This document shows, piece after piece, positions 14,995 through 24,483 of a stretch of 28,883 nt of DNA. Positions within the stretch are counted from its first letter, which is position 1, and every line of letters begins with the position of its first letter. The notes beneath the pieces are model-generated. The model worked only from the letters and a program-made list of their open reading frames with translations. It had not been told where the DNA came from and searched no databases. The position numbers and the translations under genes are program-made. Source of the DNA: S012-109 sp964425105 (GTDB lineage Bacteria > Pseudomonadota > Gammaproteobacteria > SZUA-140). The stretch spans positions 1 to 28,883 of the forward strand of contig CAYRLE010000030.1 of the NCBI GenBank assembly GCA_964425105.1, given 5' to 3'.

Positions 14995-16116
14995 ATGACC
15001 AATGTGATAAACCGCTGGTACAAGAAATATTTTTCCGACCCAGAGGGGGTGATCCTTGCTGTCCTCCTGATCCTGGGTTTCACCATCGTAATCTTCATGG
15101 GCGACATGCTGGCCCCTGTACTGGCCAGCGTAGTGCTGGCCTATCTGCTCGAGGGCCTGGTGGCGCCTCTGGAGGCGCGCGCTATCGGCCGTCTCAATGC
15201 AGTGTTGCTGGTGTTCGTGCCCTTTCTGGTCTTCCTGCTTTTCCTTTTGCTGGGATTGCTGCCGCCCTTGTCCGGTCAGGTGAAGCAGCTGGTGCAGGAA
15301 TTGCCCAATATGGTTGCCAAGGGCCAGCAGTTGCTCATGCAGCTGCCTGAGCGCCATCCCAACTTTATTTCGGCAACCCAGGTGAAGGAATTCATTGCCT
15401 CCATGAGTTCCACGGTGGGGGCCATGGGACAGAACGTGTTGTCCCTCTCCTTAGCCTCCATCTCCGGCCTGTTTACCCTGCTGGTCTATCTGATTCTGGT
15501 GCCAGTGCTGATTTTCTTTTTTCTCAAGGACAAGCGCTTGATCCTGGACTGGCTGACCCGCTATCTGCCCCGCGAGCGGCGCCTGGCCAAGCAGGTGTGG
15601 GAGGAAATGGATCAGCAGATCGGTAATTACGTGCGCGGCAAGTTCACTGAGATACTGATCGTGGGCGTGGTGTCCTATGTCGTGTTCATGGTGATGGGCC
15701 TGAACTACGCCATGCTGCTGGGGGCTCTGGTGGGCCTGTCGGTAATCGTCCCCTATCTCGGCGCCATTGCCGTGACCTTCCCTGTGGCCTTTATCGCCTA
15801 TTTTCAGTGGGGCTGGGGCAATGACTTCATCTATGTGATGCTGGCCTACGCCATCATTCAGGCCGTGGACGGCAATCTGCTGGTGCCCTGGCTGTTCTCC
15901 GAGGCGGTGAACCTCCATCCCGTGGCCATCATCACCGCGGTGCTGTTCTTCGGCGGCATCTGGGGCTTCTGGGGGGTGTTCTTTGCCATCCCTCTGGCGA
16001 CGCTGGTGAAGGCGGTTATGAACGCCTGGCCGCGCAATGATGTGCCGGACGAGCCCCTGCCCATGGCCATGGCCCAGGATCTACCGCGTGCGGCGAGGGG
16101 GAGTGAGAGTAAGTGA
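14995..16116 (+). CDS. perM: AI-2E family transporter, PerM-like membrane protein
   Basis: This 373-aa polytopic membrane protein has two hydrophobic segments near the N-terminus (about residues 18-55), two more at about 62-90, a soluble loop, and a C-terminal block of membrane segments ending FFGGIWGFWGVFFAIPLATL. The motif LSVIVPYLGAIAV near residue 250 and the DGNLLVPWLFSEAVNLHPVA segment are typical of the AI-2E/UPF0118 family. Members include PerM, the autoinducer-2 exporter TqsA and Na+/H+ antiporters, so the substrate cannot be told from sequence. GGGAG lies before the start. Its stop codon is the first part of the heptamer array. The gene symbol is by similarity only. Confidence 0.85.
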   Translation: MTNVINRWYKKYFSDPEGVILAVLLILGFTIVIFMGDMLAPVLASVVLAYLLEGLVAPLEARAIGRLNAVLLVFVPFLVFLLFLLLGLLPPLSGQVKQLVQELPNMVAKGQQLLMQLPERHPNFISATQVKEFIASMSSTVGAMGQNVLSLSLASISGLFTLLVYLILVPVLIFFFLKDKRLILDWLTRYLPRERRLAKQVWEEMDQQIGNYVRGKFTEILIVGVVSYVVFMVMGLNYAMLLGALVGLSVIVPYLGAIAVTFPVAFIAYFQWGWGNDFIYVMLAYAIIQAVDGNLLVPWLFSEAVNLHPVAIITAVLFFGGIWGFWGVFFAIPLATLVKAVMNAWPRNDVPDEPLPMAMAQDLPRAARGSESK

Positions 16117-16185
16117 TGCGTAATGAGTGATGCGTTTGGCTATTGTTGCAGCATTTTCATAACGCATCACGCATCACTCTTCACC
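16113..16185. repeat. Heptamer-repeat hairpin between convergent perM and bcp
   Basis: Units GTGATGC, GTAATGA, GTGATGC and a degenerate GTTTGGC run from 16113 to 16140. The reverse-complement units CATAACG, CATCACG, CATCACT and CTTCACC run from 16158 to 16185. Segments 16127-16136 and 16161-16170 are perfect complements with a 24-nt loop. The TGA stop of the PerM gene (16114-16116) and the stop of bcp (16181-16183, minus strand) both lie inside units, so the array fills the convergent gap exactly. Confidence 0.88.
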
Positions 16186-16660
16186 GGCCATCATTGAGTT
16201 TCTTCAACGCCTCCAGTACCTCATCCACATGCCCCGGCACTTTGACGCCGCGCCACTCGCGACGCAGCACCCCTTCGCTGTCGATGAGGAAGGTACTGCG
16301 CTCGATGCCGCGCACCTGCTTGCCGTACATGTTTTTCATCTTGATGACATCGAACAACTGGCACAGGACCTCGTCCTGATCGGAGAGCAACTCGAAGGGG
16401 AAATTCTGTTTGGCCTTGAAGTTCTCATGAGACTTGATGCTGTCCCGTGAGACGCCCAGCACCACACCCTTGCGGCGCCGCACCTTGGCGTAGTTGTCGC
16501 GGAAGTCCTGGCCTTCCCGGGTGCAGCCTGGGGTGCTGTCCTTGGGATAGAAATAGAGGATGACATGGCGCCCGCGCAGTTCAGAGAGCTTGATGGTCTG
16601 CCCGCCAGTGGCGGGCAGTTCGAAATCCGGCACTTTCTTGTTCAGGGCAACTTTCTTCAT
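16181..16660 (-). CDS. bcp: Thioredoxin-dependent peroxiredoxin Bcp (PrxQ type)
   Basis: This 159-aa peroxiredoxin reduces hydrogen peroxide and organic peroxides. The peroxidatic cysteine is C46 in FYPKDSTPGCTREGQDFRD, with the conserved Thr and Pro just before it, and the active-site arginine is in GIERSTFLID. In E. coli Bcp the resolving cysteine is five residues after the peroxidatic one; here that place (51) is Gln. The only other cysteine is C100 in DEVLCQLFDV. It is therefore a one-cysteine variant, or uses C100. GAAGGAAC precedes the ATG. It lies 20 bp downstream of gcvR, as in E. coli. Confidence 0.95.
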   Translation of the reverse strand: MKKVALNKKVPDFELPATGGQTIKLSELRGRHVILYFYPKDSTPGCTREGQDFRDNYAKVRRRKGVVLGVSRDSIKSHENFKAKQNFPFELLSDQDEVLCQLFDVIKMKNMYGKQVRGIERSTFLIDSEGVLRREWRGVKVPGHVDEVLEALKKLNDGR

Positions 16661-16680
16661 GGTGATGTTCCTTCTTCCGC

Positions 16681-17223
16681 TCAGACCGGCTTGGGCGCCG
16701 GCTCCATGGTGGCATCGATGTTCAGTTCATCGCAGAATTCCAGGAAATGTTCGCGCAGCTCGGCGATGCGCATATCGGCGGGTATGTTCACCTGCATGGT
16801 AATGGCGAACATGGGGGCGCCGGTATGGGCAGCGGCATAACGGTCGGTGCCCAGGTTCTCGATGTTGATGTTGCGGCTGGAAAAGAAATTGGCCAGTTGA
16901 TGTACGATCCCGGGGTGGTCGATGGCCACTGCGCTGATGAGATAGGGCACCTGATCGGGGCGCAGCGCTCGGGCCGCAGTCTCGCGGCTGATGAGAGTCA
17001 GCCCCAGTTGTTCCTGCAGCTTTGGCAGTGCCTCCCGCAGGGCCGCCATGGTGGCGGGGGGGCCGCTGACCAGGAGGATGACGGCGAATTCCCCGCCCAA
17101 TACGGTCATGCGGCTGTCGACGATGTTGCACTGACTGTCATAGATCAGCCGGGACAGTTCGTTGACGATGCCGGGGCGGTCTTCCCCCAGTGCCGAGATG
17201 ACCAGGTGGTTTTCCGTCGTCAA
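16681..17223 (-). CDS. gcvR: Glycine cleavage system transcriptional repressor-like ACT protein (TTG start)
   Basis: This 180-aa protein consists of two ACT domains, at about residues 6-75 (LVISALGEDRPGIVNELSRL) and about 93-165 (YLISAVAIDHPGIVHQLANF). That is the GcvR architecture: in E. coli GcvR holds the activator GcvA inactive when glycine is low. It has no DNA-binding domain of its own. The start is TTG at 17223, preceded by AAAGGAG at nine bases; the first in-frame Met is at residue 39, inside the first ACT domain. Divergent dapA and downstream bcp reproduce the E. coli gene order. Whether GcvA exists here is not visible. Confidence 0.87.
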   Translation of the reverse strand: MTTENHLVISALGEDRPGIVNELSRLIYDSQCNIVDSRMTVLGGEFAVILLVSGPPATMAALREALPKLQEQLGLTLISRETAARALRPDQVPYLISAVAIDHPGIVHQLANFFSSRNINIENLGTDRYAAAHTGAPMFAITMQVNIPADMRIAELREHFLEFCDELNIDATMEPAPKPV

Positions 17224-17252
17224 GTTTGCGGACTCCTTTGTTGACTATACTT

Positions 17253-17271
17253 CCCGCTTTTTCAAAGGGGG
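17253..17271. repeat. Short C/T-A/G palindrome upstream of dapA
   Basis: CCCGCTTT-TTC-AAAGGGGG pairs at 7 of 8 positions around a 3-nt loop. It lies in the 177-bp divergent gap between gcvR and dapA. A closely similar element is found between purC and purL at 20220-20238. It looks like a short dispersed palindrome, not a terminator, because no T-run follows in either direction. Confidence 0.5.
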
Positions 17272-17344
17272 GGTGGCCTTCCCTCGATTCTGGAGACAAT
17301 CATACGGCAAACGAGGGCATGGGCAAACTGCGGGGCCTGGCCAA

Positions 17345-17373
17345 TTGTCATCTCTCCATGGGCCAAGTAATAT
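17345..17373 (+). promoter_or_regulatory. Probable dapA promoter
   Basis: TTGTCA (17345-17350) and TAATAT (17368-17373) are 17 bp apart, matching the consensus at 5 of 6 and 4 of 6 positions. The leader would be about 20 nt, ending with GGAG before the dapA ATG at 17401. Confidence 0.55.
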
Positions 17374-17400
17374 GTGGCTTTCGATTGCGGAGAAGTGACG

Positions 17401-18276
17401 ATGTTTCATGGCAGCATGGTTGCCCTGGTGACGCCCATGCAGGCGGATGGCAGCCTGGATGACGAGGCCCTGGCGCGGCTGGTGGAATTCCACGTCGCCA
17501 GCGGCACCGATGCCATCGTCGCCGTGGGCACCACCGGCGAGTCCGCCACCCTCAACGAAAAGGAACACTGCGGTTTGATCCGCCGCGTGGTGGAACTGGC
17601 GGCCGGACGGGTGCCGGTGATCGCCGGCACCGGTTCCAACTCCACCCAGGAGGCCATCGATCTCACCCGCTGCGCCATGTCCGGCGGCGCCGACGCCTGC
17701 CTGCTGGTGACACCCTATTACAACAAGCCCACCCAGGAGGGCCTCTATCTCCATTTCAAGGCCATTGCCGAGGCGGTGCCCATTCCCCAGATTCTCTACA
17801 ACGTGCCCGGGCGCACAGTCTGCGACATGCTGCCGGAGACCGTGGAGCGGCTCTCCCATATCGCCAATATCGTGGGCATCAAGGAGGCCACCGGCGACCT
17901 GGCGCGCACCCAGGAGATTGTAGAGCGTTGTGCCGGCCGCCTCGACTTCTACAGCGGTGACGATGCCAGCGCCCTGGACAGCATGTTGGCGGGAGGCCGG
18001 GGCGTGATCTCCGTTACCGCCAACATCATGCCGCGGCAGATGCACGAGATGTGCGCCGCCGCCCTGGCGGGTGAGCATGACAAGGCCCGGGCCATCAACG
18101 AAGGCCTGCAGCCCCTGCACCGCGACCTCTATGTGGAGGCCAATCCCATCCCCGTGAAGTGGGCGCTGTACGAGATGGGCATGATTCCCGCGGGCATCCG
18201 CCTGCCCCTGACCGTGCTTTCCGCCCCCTATCATGAAACCGTGCGCCGCGCCCTGCGCGATAGCGGCGCCCTGTGA
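17401..18276 (+). CDS. dapA: 4-hydroxy-tetrahydrodipicolinate synthase
   Basis: This 291-aa enzyme condenses pyruvate with aspartate semialdehyde, the first committed step to diaminopimelate and lysine. With the start at ATG 17401 the catalytic residues fall exactly at the E. coli numbers: T44 and T45 (GTTGES), Y133 (LYNVPGR), R138, and the Schiff-base lysine K161 (GIKEATGD). The longer in-frame start at GTG 17374 would disturb this. GGAG lies before the ATG. Its TGA overlaps the GTG of the following lipoprotein gene (GTGA), so the two are probably translated together, as with dapA-bamC in E. coli. Confidence 0.98.
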   Translation: MFHGSMVALVTPMQADGSLDDEALARLVEFHVASGTDAIVAVGTTGESATLNEKEHCGLIRRVVELAAGRVPVIAGTGSNSTQEAIDLTRCAMSGGADACLLVTPYYNKPTQEGLYLHFKAIAEAVPIPQILYNVPGRTVCDMLPETVERLSHIANIVGIKEATGDLARTQEIVERCAGRLDFYSGDDASALDSMLAGGRGVISVTANIMPRQMHEMCAAALAGEHDKARAINEGLQPLHRDLYVEANPIPVKWALYEMGMIPAGIRLPLTVLSAPYHETVRRALRDSGAL

Positions 18277-18554
18277 CGGCCATGGGATCCAGGGGCGCGG
18301 GCGGCTTGGCGGTCCTGCTGCTGATGCTGGGGCTTGCGGCCTGCAGCAGCCAGCCGGTGGATTACCAGCATATCCAGTTGTTGCCACCGCTGCAGGTGCC
18401 TGAAGGCCTGCACCCGCCGCGCACCAACCCGCAGATGGCCATTCCGAAATTGCCCCTGGAGGATGTGGATGCGGTGCGGCGCCGGCTCGCGTCCGGCAGC
18501 ACCGGCGAGGACATCGAGAAGCCCCCCGCCATGCTGCCAGCCAAGCAGGACTGA
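18273..18554 (+). CDS. Short BamC-like outer membrane lipoprotein
   Basis: This 93-aa protein has a signal peptide with the lipobox LAAC (Cys24 counted from GTG 18273, or Cys21 from ATG 18282), so it should be lipidated. The mature part reads CSSQPVDYQHIQLLPPLQVP, then EGLHPPRTNPQMAIPKL, which resembles the unstructured N-terminal stretch of BamC that lies along BamD. The two folded helix-grip domains of E. coli BamC (about 340 aa) are absent, and the sequence ends after about 70 mature residues. The position directly after dapA is the bamC place. I infer a minimal BamC; it could also be an unrelated lipoprotein. Confidence 0.65.
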   Translation: MTAMGSRGAGGLAVLLLMLGLAACSSQPVDYQHIQLLPPLQVPEGLHPPRTNPQMAIPKLPLEDVDAVRRRLASGSTGEDIEKPPAMLPAKQD

Positions 18555-18556
18555 GC

Positions 18557-19327
18557 ATGGCCGCTGCCCTGCAATTCGCCTCACTGGGCAGCGGCAGCCG
18601 CGGCAATGCCACCGTGGTGCGCAGCAATGGCACCTGCCTGCTCATCGACTGCGGATTCTCTCTGCGTGAAGTGCGCAAGCGCCTGGCGCGCCTGGAGTTG
18701 ACCCTCGAGGATCTGTCGGCCGTTCTGGTGACCCATGAGCATGGTGATCACCTGCGGGGGGTGGCGGGCGTGGCGCGGGAAGCGGACATTCCCGTGTGGA
18801 TGACGGCGGGGACCGCTGCCTGCGCCAAGGAGGAGATGCCCGGTCTCCAGGTTCTCAATTGCCACCGCCCTTTCGTCATCGGCGATATCGAAGTGCAGCC
18901 CTATCCCGTTCCCCATGACGCCCAGGAGCCCTGCCAGTTCCTGTTCAGCAACGGTGTGCGGCGCCTGGGCCTGCTCACCGACACCGGCGCGCCCACCCGC
19001 CATATCGCCGCGCTGCTGGGGGGCTGCGATGCCCTCTTCCTGGAGTGCAACCACGACGAGGAACTGCTGGCGCAAAGCGCCTATCCGCCCTCGGTGCGCG
19101 CCCGTATCGGCGGCCGCCTCGGTCATCTCAACAACCACCAGGCCGCGGCCCTGCTGTCCGCCATCGACTGCAGCCGCCTGCAGCATGTGGTGGCGGCCCA
19201 CCTCAGCGAGCAGAACAACACGCCGGCGCTGGCGCGCGGCGCCCTGAGCGCGGCGCTGGGCTGCGAAGCGGCGTGGATCGGCATTGCCAGCCAGGATGGT
19301 GGCCTGGCGTGGCGTGAAATCCTATAA
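18557..19327 (+). CDS. Metallo-beta-lactamase-fold hydrolase (YycJ/WalJ type)
   Basis: This 256-aa protein begins LQFASLGSGSRGNATVV after a short lead and has the metal-binding motif VTHEHGDHLRGV at about residue 57, a further His in PVPHDAQEP, Asp in LTDTGAPT and His in VVAAHLSEQNN. The GSGSRGN start and LECNHDEELL segment are typical of the YycJ/WalJ (VicX) group, thought to act on nucleic acids, with a role in DNA repair or end processing in Bacillus. It starts two bases after the lipoprotein stop and so belongs to the dapA operon. The exact substrate is unknown. Confidence 0.88.
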   Translation: MAAALQFASLGSGSRGNATVVRSNGTCLLIDCGFSLREVRKRLARLELTLEDLSAVLVTHEHGDHLRGVAGVAREADIPVWMTAGTAACAKEEMPGLQVLNCHRPFVIGDIEVQPYPVPHDAQEPCQFLFSNGVRRLGLLTDTGAPTRHIAALLGGCDALFLECNHDEELLAQSAYPPSVRARIGGRLGHLNNHQAAALLSAIDCSRLQHVVAAHLSEQNNTPALARGALSAALGCEAAWIGIASQDGGLAWREIL

Positions 19328-19328
19328 T
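19323..19328 (+). promoter_or_regulatory. Possible -10 box for purC
   Basis: A perfect TATAAT overlaps the stop codon of the metallo-hydrolase gene, within the palindrome CCTATAATAGG (19321-19331). The -35 position (TGGCCT) is poor. It would give a leader of about 155 nt, which contains a hairpin just before the purC ribosome binding site (CCTC...GTTC-CGA-GAAC-GAGG, about 19453-19476). No PurR-type operator was recognised. Confidence 0.25.
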
Positions 19329-19492
19329 AGGCCACTTCCATTGAATTGACCCTCGCCAGGCCGTCACAGTGTTTCCACGGTGCGATTTTCCGGGATGCAG
19401 TCTTTTCCGGCCATCCCCGCGGCAATGACGACTCTGTGAGGTGAACTTAGCGGCCTCGCTGTTCCGAGAACGAGGGGCCAGGAGCCATGATC

Positions 19493-20206
19493 ATGCAGAT
19501 CGAAAAAGAGTTGTACTCAGGCAAGGCCAAGACGGTCTACACCACCGCCGACCCGGATCGTCTCATCCTGTGTTTTCGCGACGACACGTCCGCCTTCGAC
19601 GGCGAGAAGACGACGCAGCTGGCGCGCAAGGGCATGGTCAACAACAAGACTAACGCCTTCATCATGCAGCAGCTGGAGAAGGCCGGCATACCCACCCACT
19701 TCGAGCGCGTGTTGTCCAGCAATGAGAGCCTGGTCAAGCGCCTCGACATGATTCCCCTGGAATGCGTGGTGCGCAACATCACGGCGGGCAGCATCTGCCG
19801 GCGCCTCGGTGTCGAGGAGAACATAGACCTGGACCCGCCCACCTTCGAATTCTTCCTCAAGAACGACGAACTGCACGACCCCATGGTCAATGAATACCAC
19901 ATCCGCTCCTTCGGCTGGGCCAGCGACGAGGAAGTGGCCACCATGAAGCGCCTCACCTTCGAGGTCAACGATGTCCTCAAACAGCTGTTTCTGGATGTCG
20001 GTATCCTGTTGGTGGACTACAAGCTGGAATTCGGCCGCCACCACGGACAAGTAGTGCTGGGTGACGAATTCACCGCCGACGGCTGCCGCCTGTGGGATGC
20101 CGCCACCCGCAAGAAACTGGACAAGGACCGGTTTCGCCAGGGCCTGGGGGATGTGGTGGAGGCCTACGAGGAAGTGGCCGAGCGCCTGGGCGTGGAACTG
20201 GATTGA
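19493..20206 (+). CDS. purC: Phosphoribosylaminoimidazole-succinocarboxamide synthase (SAICAR synthetase)
   Basis: This 237-aa enzyme joins aspartate to CAIR using ATP in de novo purine synthesis. It begins MQIEKELYSGKAKTVYTTAD with the ATP-loop GKAKTVY. It also contains ARKGMVNNKTNAFIM, PLECVVRNITAGSICRRLGV, KNDELHDPMVNEYH and FGRHHGQVVLGDEFTADGCR. ATG 19493 gives exactly the E. coli length and lies 8 bases after AGGAG; ATG 19487 is too close to that site. The gene lies 165 bp after the metallo-hydrolase and 83 bp before purL. Confidence 0.97.
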   Translation: MQIEKELYSGKAKTVYTTADPDRLILCFRDDTSAFDGEKTTQLARKGMVNNKTNAFIMQQLEKAGIPTHFERVLSSNESLVKRLDMIPLECVVRNITAGSICRRLGVEENIDLDPPTFEFFLKNDELHDPMVNEYHIRSFGWASDEEVATMKRLTFEVNDVLKQLFLDVGILLVDYKLEFGRHHGQVVLGDEFTADGCRLWDAATRKKLDKDRFRQGLGDVVEAYEEVAERLGVELD

Positions 20207-20219
20207 CCGCGGGAGTTTT

Positions 20220-20238
20220 CCCCTTTTGAAAAAGGGGG
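20220..20238. repeat. Short C/T-A/G palindrome between purC and purL
   Basis: CCCCTTTT-GA-AAAAGGGG is a perfect palindrome with a 2-nt centre (or a 7-bp stem with loop TGAA). A related copy lies upstream of dapA at 17253-17271. It begins 14 bases after the purC stop. No T-run follows on the plus strand directly, though TTTTTT occurs about 15 bases further on. Confidence 0.55.
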
Positions 20239-20289
20239 CGGAAGATGTTCATCGTTTTTTATATAACCGATAGGTAGATCCTGAAAACC

Positions 20290-24190
<3,901 letters not shown>

Positions 24191-24192
<2 letters not shown>

Positions 24193-24211
24193 CGGATCAA
24201 TGGGGTCAGAG
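24191..24211 (+). repeat. 21-bp direct repeat, left copy beside the gap
   Basis: This sequence, beginning GACGGATCAATGGGG and ending TCAGAG, is repeated exactly at 24312-24332 on the other side of the N run. It overlaps the last two bases of the purL stop. It contains the GGGGTCAGAG core of the REP-like palindrome seen whole in the right copy. Confidence 0.95.
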
Positions 24212-24311
24212 NNNNNNNNNNNNNNNNNNNNNNNNNNNNNNNNNNNNNNNNNNNNNNNNNNNNNNNNNNNNNNNNNNNNNNNNNNNNNNNNNNNNNNNNN
24301 NNNNNNNNNNN
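24212..24311. other. Assembly gap of 100 Ns
   Basis: Exactly 100 undetermined bases, a conventional scaffold-gap size, so the true distance is unknown. Both contig ends carry the same 21 bp. Nothing can be annotated within it. Confidence 0.99.
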
Positions 24312-24332
24312 GACGGATCAATGGGGTCAGAG
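24312..24332 (+). repeat. 21-bp direct repeat, right copy beside the gap
   Basis: Identical to 24191-24211. Here the sequence continues into the second arm of a palindrome (24319-24357). Confidence 0.95.
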
Positions 24333-24363
24333 CCGATTGATTGGTCTGCCCCCATTGTTTTTT
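24319..24363 (+). terminator. REP-like palindrome with T-run, possible purL terminator
   Basis: CAATGGGGTCAGA (24319-24331) and TCTGCCCCCATTG (24345-24357) are complementary at 12 of 13 positions around a 13-nt loop, and TTTTTT follows at 24358-24363. The GGGGTCAGAG core resembles REP-like sequences associated with Y1 transposases. With the T-run it could also stop transcription from purL. Confidence 0.6.
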
Positions 24364-24386
24364 GCATAACCGAGCCGACTACTGGG

Positions 24387-24414
24387 TTGACAGGGGCAAT
24401 CCCATGATTAAAGT
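24387..24414 (+). promoter_or_regulatory. Possible promoter of the hlyB-hlyD pair
   Basis: A perfect TTGACA (24387-24392) is followed after 16 bp by TAAAGT (24409-24414), which matches 4 of 6. Start of transcription would be about 60 bases before the transporter ATG. Between them GCGCC-(8 nt)-GGCGC and a nearby TTTTTT form a weak terminator-like structure that could attenuate expression. Confidence 0.45.
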
Positions 24415-24483
24415 TGCAGAATACGCGCGCCGCCGATAAGGCGCTGACATTTTTTCATCTCACCCTTGCAAGGAAAGCTGCCG

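Noticed and set aside
17245..18678. A 477-codon open frame on the minus strand, antisense to dapA and the lipoprotein gene
   Set aside because: It overlaps dapA, whose catalytic residues are all verified, and shows no domain or ribosome binding site. It is a composition artefact.
24404..24439. An 11-codon frame (MIKVAEYARRR) before the transporter gene
   Set aside because: It has no ribosome binding site and overlaps the predicted promoter; there is no reason to call it a gene.
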